Below, piece by piece: positions 31,640-39,676 of a stretch of 64,000 nt of DNA. The notes below the pieces were generated by a model. It saw only the letters and a program-made list of their open reading frames with translations, searched no databases and was not told where the DNA came from. This stretch comes from Candidatus Sericytochromatia bacterium (GTDB lineage: Bacteria > Cyanobacteriota > Sericytochromatia > UBA7694). Positions within the stretch are counted from its first letter, which is position 1; each line of letters starts with the position of its first letter. The position numbers and the translations under genes were made by a program. The stretch is taken from the NCBI GenBank assembly GCA_018780035.1, contig JADMKE010000016.1, positions 479,495 through 543,494 of the forward strand, in the 5' to 3' direction.

Positions 31640-33178
31640 ATGATGGTCCGACTTGCCTTTTCTATTTTGGTCTTTGCTTTTTTGCTTCTGGGCTTTGACT
31701 TGAAGCAAAATGTCTCTTTTACACACGCATCTGCTGCTGAGCTTTGTAAAGATTGCATTCGCATTGGTATTTTGCCGCTGAAATATGAGGGAGAGCAAAA
31801 AAAAATTGCGCTTTATGCCCAAAGTATTCAAGAAAGTTTGACTTTCGCTTTGTCTTCTGTCAACTCTCTGATTGTGATCGACCGTACCCGTATGACAGAT
31901 ATCATGAAAGAAATTGCCTTTCAGCAATCGGCTTATGCCAACCCCAAAACCCAGGTTGAAATGGGAAAAATGCTGGGTGTTGAATATTTGTATACAGGTG
32001 CTATTCAGGAAGAAAATGGGCGTTTGCGAATTTTTATTGAACGTATTCATGTCGCTACAGGCCAGATCCAGCCGATTGCTCAAGTGACGGGACCGGGGGC
32101 AGATTTGTTTGCTCTTCAGGATCAGTTGGCCGAGCAGATTCTGAATCACACACAGCTCAAGATCACCGAACAGGAAAAACAGCAGGTCTATAAACGTATT
32201 CAGGAAACATCGTCTTTGACGGCCTATGAATTTTATGCCCGTGCGCGAGAGGCCTATAGCAAGGACGATTGGGTTCAAGCCCTGGTTGACTATAACCGGG
32301 CGATTGAACTGGATCCCAAATATCTGAAAGCCTATATTAATCGTGGAATTATTTACTATGGCCGTGAAGATTACGCCAAAGCCATGGAAGACTATAACCG
32401 GGTGCTGGAATTGGAACCCAAATATGTGAAAGCCTTTGTTAATCGTGGACTTGTCTACACAGCTCTTAAAGAGTATGTCAAAGCGATTGCCGACTATAAT
32501 CAGGCGCTGGAACTCGATCCCAAATCTGTCCCGACCTATAATAACCGTGGGCTTGTTTACTCAGGCCTTAAAGAGTATTTTAAAGCGATTGCCGATTTTA
32601 ACCGGGCGATTGAATTGGATCCCAAATCTGTTCCGACCTATCATAATCGTGCAAATGCCTATTTTGAACTTAAAGAGTATTTTAAAGCGATTGCCGACTA
32701 TAGCCATGTGCTGGAATTGGAGCCCAAATCTGTAAACGCCTATTATCGGCGCGGAAATGCCTATGTAGCTCTTAAAGAGTATTTTAAAGCGATTGCCGAC
32801 TATAGCCAGGCACTGGAATTGGATCCCAAATATGTAAATGCCTATTACCGGCGCGGAAATGTCTATTTTGAACTCAAAGACAATATCAAAGCCATCTCTG
32901 ACTATAACCGAGTGATTGAGCTGGAGTCCAAGTCTAAATTGGCTTATCATAATCGAGGGATGGCTTTTTTTCGCTTGAAAGACTATTACAAAGCGATTGC
33001 CGATTTTAACCGGGCGATTGAATTGGATCCCCGTTATATGAGCGCATATAAATACCGAGCTTGGAGCTATTCGGAATTAAATATGGAATCTGAAGCCATT
33101 CAAGATATGAGAAAAATCTGTCAATTGGGTGACAAATCAGCTTGTGACTTTTTAAAAGAAAATGGGTCTGCCCAATGA
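31640..33178 (+). CDS. CsgG/TolB-N-like domain plus nine TPR repeats, exported
   Basis: 512 residues from the ATG at 31640 (AAGGA 8 bases upstream). A signal peptide or anchor (LAFSILVFAFLLLGF) comes first. A CsgG-like alpha/beta domain follows: IRIGILPLKYEGEQKKIALY, LIVIDRTRMTDIMKEIAF and GVEYLYTGAIQEENGRLRI. About nine 34-residue TPRs make up the rest, several nearly identical (EYFKAIADY), with matching 102-bp DNA repeats from about 32260 to 33060. Such proteins probably act as periplasmic or outer-membrane-associated scaffolds. No curli or other export partner is nearby, so the role is open. Confidence 0.8.
   Translation: MMVRLAFSILVFAFLLLGFDLKQNVSFTHASAAELCKDCIRIGILPLKYEGEQKKIALYAQSIQESLTFALSSVNSLIVIDRTRMTDIMKEIAFQQSAYANPKTQVEMGKMLGVEYLYTGAIQEENGRLRIFIERIHVATGQIQPIAQVTGPGADLFALQDQLAEQILNHTQLKITEQEKQQVYKRIQETSSLTAYEFYARAREAYSKDDWVQALVDYNRAIELDPKYLKAYINRGIIYYGREDYAKAMEDYNRVLELEPKYVKAFVNRGLVYTALKEYVKAIADYNQALELDPKSVPTYNNRGLVYSGLKEYFKAIADFNRAIELDPKSVPTYHNRANAYFELKEYFKAIADYSHVLELEPKSVNAYYRRGNAYVALKEYFKAIADYSQALELDPKYVNAYYRRGNVYFELKDNIKAISDYNRVIELESKSKLAYHNRGMAFFRLKDYYKAIADFNRAIELDPRYMSAYKYRAWSYSELNMESEAIQDMRKICQLGDKSACDFLKENGSAQ
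32260..33060 (+). repeat. 102-bp tandem DNA repeats coding TPR units
   Basis: Consecutive 102-bp units encode 34-residue TPRs and share long identical stretches such as AAAGAGTATTTTAAAGCGAT at several units. The high identity suggests recent expansion or gene conversion, so copy number may vary between strains. Confidence 0.8.
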
Positions 33179-33297
33179 CTGTGTTTTCATAATTTTCAGC
33201 TCCTCTTTTCTCCTCCCTTCTGCTTGGGGTTGGGCCATGTCCCGATTTACAATGCGAGTAATACATTCAGCATTTGCGTGCTAACAAGGTCGCCTTT

Positions 33298-36261
33298 ATG
33301 AGATATTTAACGCTGTTTACCGCTTTTTCATTGCTTTTGACTGCCCCTGTTGCAGCCAATCCCCATACCCATGCCCAGGCCAACCCCCACCCGGCCCCGA
33401 CGGCAGAAACCAGCCCAGCCCATGAGCCTCTGCTACTCAAAAATGCCCGTCAATTGGTTTTTTCGGGCAAACGCTCGGGAGAAGGCTATTTCAGCGCAGA
33501 TGGCAAAAAGCTGATCTTTCAGAGCGAGCGCGAGTCCGACAATCCCTTTTTTCAGATGTATCTGCTCGACTTTGAAAGTGGTGAGACCACACGGGTTTCC
33601 CCCGGCTGGGGCAAAACCACCTGTGGCTGGATCCATCCCAATGGCAAACAAGTGATGTTTTCTTCGACCCAAGACGATCCCGAAGCCAAACAAAAGCAGA
33701 AATCCGAACTGGATTTTCGGGCTTCGGGCAAGTCGCGGCGCTACAGTTGGGATTATGACCCCCAGTATGAGATCTACCAGGCAGATATCTCCGGGGGCAA
33801 ATATGTCAATTTGACCCGCAGCCTGGGTTATGACGCCGAAGGGGCCTATTCTCCCGATGGCAAAGAGATCGTCTTTGCCTCCAACCGCAGTGCCTACCAG
33901 GGCAAACTCTCCGACGCCGATCGCCAACGTTTGGAACAAGACCCCGCCTCGTTTATGGACCTCTACATCATGAAAAGTGACGGGTCAAATGTGCGCCGCT
34001 TGACCACTTCTCCTGGCTACGATGGCGGGCCTTTTTTCAGTGCCGATGGCAAAAAAATTATTTGGCGGCGCTTTTCCCAACATGGCGACAGTGCTGAGAT
34101 CTTCAGCATCAACCGCGATGGCAGCGGCGAAAAACAATTGACCCAGATGGGGGTGCTCTCGTGGGCGCCTTTTTACCACCCTTCGGGGGATTACCTGATC
34201 TTTGCCACCAATAAACAGGGTTTTGCCAATTTTGAACTCTATTTGGTTGATGCTGCAGGGCAAAAAGAGCCTGTGCGTGTGACCCAGACCGAGGGCTTTG
34301 ATGGGCTGCCGGTTTTTTCTCCCGATGGCAAGCGTCTGGTCTGGACCAGTGGCCGCACAGCCAACGGCCAGTCACAGCTCTTTATGGCCGATTGGAACGA
34401 TACCGAGGCCCGACGTCTGCTTAAACTGGCCCCGGCAGGCAGTGTGGCCCGCGATCCTGGCAAAGGCAGCTCTTCCGAGGCGGGAGACCCTTTTGCCACC
34501 ACGGCAGCCCTCTCGGCAGACGATCTCAAAAAGCGGATTTACCATCTCGCGGCTCCTGCTACGGCGGGCCGCATGACGGGCAGCCCCGGAGAGGCGCTGG
34601 CGGCAGATTATGCCGCAGAGGTCTTTAAACGCCTGGGTTTGGTGCCTGCCGGAGATAAAGGCACTTGGTTTCAGAGCTTTGAATTTACAGCGGGTGTCTC
34701 CCTCGGGGACAAAAACCAAATGCAAACGCCAGGCTTAAAAACACCTGTGCTCAACCAAGATTGGCGGCCAATGCCCTTTTCCCAGAGTGGCAATTTGAGT
34801 AGCGCAGCTGTGGCCTTTGCGGGTTATGGCTTGGTGGTGCCCGAGAGTCCCGGCCAGCCGGGTTACGACTCTTATGTGCATCTCGATGTCAAAGACAAAT
34901 GGGTGCTGGTCTTTCGCTATTTGCCCGAACAGCTCAGCCCTGAGCGCCGCCAGTATTTCTCGCGTTTTTCGGGCCTGCGTTACAAAGCCATGGTGGCCCG
35001 TGAAAAAGGGGCTCGCGGCCTGATTGTGGTCAGTGGTCCGCTCAGCCAGGTCAAAGAACAATTGGTGGCCTTTGAAGCGGGGAATGCGATTGGTACCATG
35101 TCGTTGGGAGCCCTGAGCATCTCCGATGGGCTTGCGCAAAGCTGGCTGCAAATGGCGGGCAAAGATCTCAAAGGGCTACAAACCCAGCTCGACCAAGGCG
35201 AATGGGCTCAGGGCTTTGAAATTCCGGGCCTGAAACTCGCTGCCACGGTGGATATCCGCCAGGAGAAAAAGACCAGCCGCAATGTGCTCGCTAAATTGCC
35301 TTCCAACCGTTCTGGGGCTGCTGCCCATCAGCTGATGATCGGTGCCCATCTCGATCATTTGGGCTATGGTGAAGGGCAATCCTCTTTGGCTGGGGGCAAC
35401 GAAAAAGGTCAGATTCATCCGGGGGCCGATGACAATGCCTCTGGTTCAGCAGGTGTGCTGGAATTGGCTGAATATTTTGCCGCTCAGCGCAAACAAGGGG
35501 CAGAGTTAAAACAAGACCTGCTCTTTGCACTTTGGTCGGGTGAAGAATTGGGCCTTTTGGGTTCCAATCACTATGTCGAAACCCTCTCCAAAGAGCAATT
35601 GGGCCGTTTTTCGAGCTATTTGAATATGGACATGGTTGGACGTTTGGACCAAGCCCTGGTGATTCAGGGAACGGGCTCCAGCTCACTTTGGCCAGAATTG
35701 CTCGAGCGCGCCAATCTCAGTTTGGGGCTGCCTGTGGTGACCCAGCAAACCAGCTATTTGCCCACCGATGCGACCTCGTTTTATCTCAAAGGCATTCCCG
35801 TTTTGAGTGCCTTTACAGGGGCCCATGGCGAGTATCACACTCCCCGTGATACCCCCGAGAAGATCAACTATCCAGGCACCGAAAAAGTGGTGCAGCTCTT
35901 GGCCAAAATGGCCGCTGAGATCAGCCGCAAAGACCTCAAACCCGATTTTATTTCGATGAAAAAGCCCGAAGGCCAAGAAAACCGGGGCGGGTTGCGGGTC
36001 TATTTGGGCAGCATTCCCGACTACGCCTCGGGTGATGTCAAAGGTTTGAAATTGGCGGGGGTCAGTGCCGGGGGCCCAGCTGAAAAGGCCGGTCTGATGG
36101 CTGGAGATATTATTGTCTCACTCGGCGGTCGCAAAATTGAAAATATCTACGATTATACCTATGCGATTGACACCCTCAAAGTCGGAGAGGCCACCGCAGT
36201 GGTGATTGTGCGCAAAGGTCAGACCCTCACCCTTACCCTGATACCGGGTTCCCGCAATTGA
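33298..36261 (+). CDS. Exported beta-propeller / PA / M28 aminopeptidase / PDZ protein
   Basis: 987 residues. Signal peptide (YLTLFTAFSLLLTAPVAA). A TolB/WD40-like propeller (about 30-380) has repeated SADGKK, SPDGK and HPNGK phrases. A PA-type insert follows, then an M28 zinc peptidase with ligands in GAHLDHLGYG, GADDNASGSAG, WSGEELGLLG, NMDMVGRL and HGEYHTPRDT. A C-terminal PDZ domain (VSAGGPAEKAGLMAGDIIVS) ends the protein. It probably cleaves peptides outside the cytoplasm, with the propeller and PDZ binding substrate. The ATG at 33298 starts the signal peptide; the upstream in-frame TTG adds a poor extension. Confidence 0.88.
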   Translation: MRYLTLFTAFSLLLTAPVAANPHTHAQANPHPAPTAETSPAHEPLLLKNARQLVFSGKRSGEGYFSADGKKLIFQSERESDNPFFQMYLLDFESGETTRVSPGWGKTTCGWIHPNGKQVMFSSTQDDPEAKQKQKSELDFRASGKSRRYSWDYDPQYEIYQADISGGKYVNLTRSLGYDAEGAYSPDGKEIVFASNRSAYQGKLSDADRQRLEQDPASFMDLYIMKSDGSNVRRLTTSPGYDGGPFFSADGKKIIWRRFSQHGDSAEIFSINRDGSGEKQLTQMGVLSWAPFYHPSGDYLIFATNKQGFANFELYLVDAAGQKEPVRVTQTEGFDGLPVFSPDGKRLVWTSGRTANGQSQLFMADWNDTEARRLLKLAPAGSVARDPGKGSSSEAGDPFATTAALSADDLKKRIYHLAAPATAGRMTGSPGEALAADYAAEVFKRLGLVPAGDKGTWFQSFEFTAGVSLGDKNQMQTPGLKTPVLNQDWRPMPFSQSGNLSSAAVAFAGYGLVVPESPGQPGYDSYVHLDVKDKWVLVFRYLPEQLSPERRQYFSRFSGLRYKAMVAREKGARGLIVVSGPLSQVKEQLVAFEAGNAIGTMSLGALSISDGLAQSWLQMAGKDLKGLQTQLDQGEWAQGFEIPGLKLAATVDIRQEKKTSRNVLAKLPSNRSGAAAHQLMIGAHLDHLGYGEGQSSLAGGNEKGQIHPGADDNASGSAGVLELAEYFAAQRKQGAELKQDLLFALWSGEELGLLGSNHYVETLSKEQLGRFSSYLNMDMVGRLDQALVIQGTGSSSLWPELLERANLSLGLPVVTQQTSYLPTDATSFYLKGIPVLSAFTGAHGEYHTPRDTPEKINYPGTEKVVQLLAKMAAEISRKDLKPDFISMKKPEGQENRGGLRVYLGSIPDYASGDVKGLKLAGVSAGGPAEKAGLMAGDIIVSLGGRKIENIYDYTYAIDTLKVGEATAVVIVRKGQTLTLTLIPGSRN

Positions 36262-36958
36262 GTCGCTCCAGCCAAATCCTGATTATTGGCGGTGGTTTGG
36301 CTGGTTTGGCCTGTGCTTTAAAATTGCAGCAGGCCGGTCGGGACTGGAGCCTGAGCGTGTTCATTTGGAATGCCCGGTTCAAAGCCTTCACGGGAAAAGC
36401 CCTTTTGCAGGACGGGCCTGAATATTTGGCTGAGCAGATTGTTTTGGCGGTCGACCCGGCCCAGACCAGCCGCTTGTATTCGGTCGGGGATTGCACCCCG
36501 ACAGATGCGGGGCGGTCTGACCTTCTATTTTAGTACTCCTGAACCGCCCGTCAATGTACCTATGTTGGTTTTAAACGCACAGGCGCAGAGGGGCCAGTTA
36601 ACCATTTGATGGTTATGAGTTTGGCGGCTCCCAGTTATGCGCCTTCAGGTCAGCATTTATTGGCTTTGGTGGTCTTGCCTCCGCATGCAATGATGCCGCT
36701 CGAAACGCTTTTGCCCAGGTCAATGCGCAAATGAGCGACTGGTGTGGGCCTTTGGTCAAACATTGGCACTTTTTAAAGGCCTATGATACACCTCAGGCCC
36801 TGCCCGACCAACGGCCACCTTTTCTCCAGCCTTTGAGTCGGGGTGGGGCTCTTGCTCCTGGGATTTGGGTGTGCGGTGATTATACCGAAACCGGGAGTAT
36901 CAACGGGGCATTGGCTTCCGGACGCAAGGTCGCGGAAGCCCTGCTCAAGTCGCTTTAA
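36258..36958 (+). pseudogene. Decayed FAD-dependent amine oxidase/phytoene-desaturase-like gene
   Basis: Pieces of one flavoprotein lie in order but in different frames. First comes a Rossmann start, ILIIGGGLAGLACALKLQQAG, from TTG 36258. Around 36510-36590 another frame reads GGLTFYFSTPEPPVNVP. Near 36615-36720 a further frame reads MSLAAPSYAPSGQHLLALVV. From 36731 on comes DWCGPLVKHWHFLKAYDTPQALP, ending GDYTETGSINGALASGRKVA (the FAD-binding C-terminal motif). About half of the expected 400-plus residues are missing. At least three frameshifts and a central deletion make it non-functional. It starts by overlapping the stop of the peptidase gene. Confidence 0.82.
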
Positions 36959-37725
36959 CAGCCCGTTTTTTCCATAATTGCGGGGGTATTCGTGAGATAG
37001 GCTTTGGCAGCCACCTCAGCACCGAGGACTTTGGACATGCTGGTATAAATATTCAGCAGGCCGGTCAAGGTCTGGGCATTGCTGGTATCCCCTTTGGCTT
37101 TGAGGCAGGTAATAGCCTGTTGAACCCGTTCGGGGGTGGCGGCAGCGGCCCCCACACTCACACTGCCCGATGCACTACCAGAGGTGCTGCTTGAGGTGCT
37201 GCTTGAGGTGCTACCAGAGCCGCTGCCTTGAGATGTCACGTCCAGGGTACTGTTGCTGGCACTTTCGGGGGTGTAAATGCCCACACAGGCATCCTGGGCA
37301 TTGGCGATCAGCCAGGGATGGGTGACAAAGGTCTGTTGGTTGTGGCTTTGACCCGCTGACAATTTTTTGTAAAGTTGGCGTTTGCCCTGGGCATTGAGCC
37401 AATAGACGCTGATATCTGATTCGGTTTTGTTTTTAAACATCACATAGGTCGAGGCGCCCGTTGCGGATTTGATCGTGCCCTCTTCGCTGCAATTGCTGGC
37501 TTTGAGACCCGAAAAGGTCGCTGCGGCTGAGGCGTCAATAATTACCCCGGCGCTTACAGAGCCCGAAGTGCCACTGCTTGTCGAACTATTACTGGACGAC
37601 GTGCTATTGCTGCCCTCTTTGACTTGGGTCGCACGGTTGATCAAATTGGAAAGGGCAGGATCGCCACAGCTGCTCAGGGTTACTGCGCTTATTATCAAAC
37701 TCAAGCTGAGAATCATCTTTTTCAT
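36955..37725 (-). CDS. Lipoprotein with von Hippel-Lindau (VHL) beta-like domain
   Basis: 256 residues. Lipoprotein signal with lipobox LSSC at about residue 20, then a Ser/Thr-rich linker. Residues about 85-150 read STYVMFKNKTESDISVYWLN, then LYKKLSAGQSHNQQTFVTHP, WLI and CVGIYTPES. This matches the beta-domain pattern of VHL (F-x-N, V-x-WL, L-x-P/A-G, T-x-x-HPW), which also occurs in bacterial exported proteins. A second Ser/Gly-rich linker and a helical tail follow. In bacteria the domain's role is unknown; protein or ligand binding is assumed. It is convergent with, and overlaps by 4 bp, the amine-oxidase pseudogene. Confidence 0.72.
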   Translation of the reverse strand: MKKMILSLSLIISAVTLSSCGDPALSNLINRATQVKEGSNSTSSSNSSTSSGTSGSVSAGVIIDASAAATFSGLKASNCSEEGTIKSATGASTYVMFKNKTESDISVYWLNAQGKRQLYKKLSAGQSHNQQTFVTHPWLIANAQDACVGIYTPESASNSTLDVTSQGSGSGSTSSSTSSSTSGSASGSVSVGAAAATPERVQQAITCLKAKGDTSNAQTLTGLLNIYTSMSKVLGAEVAAKAYLTNTPAIMEKTGC

Positions 37726-37914
37726 GGAAACTCCTTATATCAGCAGAAAATATTAAATTAAAATGTTTTATTATTTTAACACGCCAAGAAAGCCGCGATT
37801 GTGATTTCTGAGACGCTGGGTTCTGGCTCTGAAAAGGGTGGGTCCTTGCCCTCTGTTAAGATCGGCTCATTTCCCTTACAATAGAAATTGAATCTATTCA
37901 AAGAAAGCATCTCT

Positions 37915-38142
37915 ATGTCAACCGAGCCCACCGAAGAGGAGATCGTCCGCCAGCTGTATTCTGAACAGGCCCGTGAAATTAAAGCGGCGCTGGATTATTT
38001 GGATCAGCATACAGAACTGGCCCGCGCCCATTTTGACCGCCTGACCCAACTCAAAGAATATGGCGCCCACAACGCAGGTCTGGGTGCTATTCAGGTGGAA
38101 GTGGCTGCGATCGTCCTTTGGAATCACCTTTCCCGCCGGTGA
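37915..38142 (+). CDS. Small hypothetical protein
   Basis: 75 residues, helical and charged (EEEIVRQLYSEQAREIKAAL, DYLDQHTELARAHFDRLTQL), with no signal or membrane segment. I recognise no family. The ATG at 37915 is preferred to an in-frame ATG 27 bases upstream. The ribosome-binding site is weak. Between its stop and recA lie a run of ten G residues and the recA terminator. Confidence 0.5.
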   Translation: MSTEPTEEEIVRQLYSEQAREIKAALDYLDQHTELARAHFDRLTQLKEYGAHNAGLGAIQVEVAAIVLWNHLSRR

Positions 38143-38233
38143 CACTCCCAATACCATTCGGGCACAATGTCCCTTAAAGGGTATAGAAATTCCCAGAGCG
38201 TCCTTTAAAACGGGGGGGGGCTCTCTTTGGTTC

Positions 38234-38262
38234 AAAAAAAAACCGAGAGCATGAGCTCCCGG
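38234..38262 (-). terminator. Intrinsic terminator of recA
   Basis: Read on the minus strand, CCGGGAGC, loop TCAT and GCTCTCGG form an 8-bp stem (one G-T pair) followed by nine T residues. It lies about 100 bases after the recA stop. Confidence 0.9.
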
Positions 38263-38366
38263 AGAACGATGGAATTTGGATTCTACCTAATTTTTTATTC
38301 GTCGGCTGATTGTGGCCGACGGGTACAGGCCGTTCAAGCTTTTTAGTCTGAACTGCCTGTATGCGT

Positions 38367-39488
38367 TTAAGCTTTAACCAGATCTTCAGCGAGGTCTTTG
38401 GCTGCTTCTTTGGTCGACTCTTTACCTGTTTCTTTTTTTGCGCTGCTGGGCAGTGGTGCCAGAGCTTTGTCGATACGGGCAGGTAAGTTGTGGTGGATAC
38501 GCACCTTGTTTTCAATTTCGAGGGTGGTGTGGGGATGTTCGAGCAGGTATTCTTTGGCGCGTTCCCGGCCCTGACCAATTTTTTCACCTTGATAGGCATA
38601 CCAGGAGCCGCTTTTTTGAATAATGTCGAGCTGTTCAGCCAGATCGAGCACGCAGCCTTCACGGGAGATGCCTTTGCCGTAGACCATATCCACTTCAGCG
38701 GTTTTAAAGGGCGGAGCGACTTTGTTTTTGACGACTTTGACTTTGACGTTGTTGCCGACCATTTCGCCTTCTTTTTTGACCGATTCAGCGCGGCGAACTT
38801 CCAGACGCAGAGATGAATAGAATCGCAGAGCGCGGCCACCGGGGGTGGTTTCGGGGTTGCCAAACATCACGCCGACTTTTTCGCGCAATTGATTGACGAA
38901 GACCACGACAGTGTTGGAGCGGGCGGTGACGGGAGTCAGTTTGCGTAGCGCTTGAGACATCAAACGGGCCTGCAGGCCGACGTGGGAGTCACCCATTTCA
39001 CCTTCAATTTCGCTTTTGGTAACCAGGGCGGCTACGGAGTCGAGTACGACAATATCAACGGCACCGCTGCGGATCAGCTGTTCCATGATTTCCAGGGCTT
39101 CTTCGCCAGTGCTGGGCTGGGAGACAAGCAGGGAATCAATGTCGACGCCAATCGCTTTGGCGTATTCGGGGTCGAGGGCGTGTTCTACGTCGATAAAAGC
39201 AGCGATGCCACCCTGGCGCTGGGCTTCAGCCACGGCGTGCAAGGCGATGGTGGTTTTACCACCGGATTCTTGACCAAAGATTTCGACCACACGGCCACGG
39301 GGCAGGCCGCCGACGCCCAGGGCCACATCCAGGGCCAGTGCGCCTGTTGAAATTGCGTCTACGCGGGTATTGGGTTTTTCACCCAGGCGCATAATCGAGC
39401 CTTTGCCGAAAGCCTTTTCAATATTAACAAGTGCCAGATCCAGGGCCTTGCGTTTTTCGTCGGTGATAGTGAGGGTTTTTTGACTCAT
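38367..39488 (-). CDS. recA: Recombinase RecA
   Basis: 373 residues. RecA forms filaments on single-stranded DNA, drives strand exchange and triggers LexA self-cleavage. Walker A is G72-QESGGKTT; the common form is GPESSGKTT, so two positions differ. [50 protein letters not shown] and [15 protein letters not shown] are all present. The C-terminal tail is Lys/Glu/Ala rich. AAAGGAA precedes the ATG. A TATAAT on the minus strand (39625-39620) lies about 130 bases upstream, and GAACATAC near it is a weak SOS-box candidate. A strong terminator follows the gene. Confidence 0.98.
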   Translation of the reverse strand: MSQKTLTITDEKRKALDLALVNIEKAFGKGSIMRLGEKPNTRVDAISTGALALDVALGVGGLPRGRVVEIFGQESGGKTTIALHAVAEAQRQGGIAAFIDVEHALDPEYAKAIGVDIDSLLVSQPSTGEEALEIMEQLIRSGAVDIVVLDSVAALVTKSEIEGEMGDSHVGLQARLMSQALRKLTPVTARSNTVVVFVNQLREKVGVMFGNPETTPGGRALRFYSSLRLEVRRAESVKKEGEMVGNNVKVKVVKNKVAPPFKTAEVDMVYGKGISREGCVLDLAEQLDIIQKSGSWYAYQGEKIGQGRERAKEYLLEHPHTTLEIENKVRIHHNLPARIDKALAPLPSSAKKETGKESTKEAAKDLAEDLVKA

Positions 39489-39619
39489 GATTTATGGTTC
39501 CTTTTAGTTTTAAAAAATTCAGGGCAGATACCCCAGTATAGGCGGTGGCAAAAGACGTGTCGATTAACGGCCTTTTAACAAATTGCTCATACAGGCTTGT
39601 ATAATCAATCGTATACATT

Positions 39620-39625
39620 ATTATA
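39620..39625 (-). promoter_or_regulatory. Candidate recA -10 element
   Basis: TATAAT on the minus strand, 132 bases before the ATG. GAACATACGAAT lies just upstream in the spacer and is only half of a GAAC-N4-GTTC LexA box, so SOS control is not proven. Confidence 0.4.
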
Positions 39626-39676
39626 GCATTCGTATGTTCCCGTATAAAGGGGGAAAACAAAAAAACTTCTAAAAGT

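Noticed and set aside
38205..38225. Poly-G run as a phase-variation tract
   Set aside because: It lies after the stop of the small hypothetical gene and outside any promoter I can see, so slippage would change nothing obvious.
39626..39645. LexA/SOS box before recA
   Set aside because: GAACATACGAAT has only one good half of GAAC-N4-GTTC, and the species' LexA consensus is unknown; noted only as weak.
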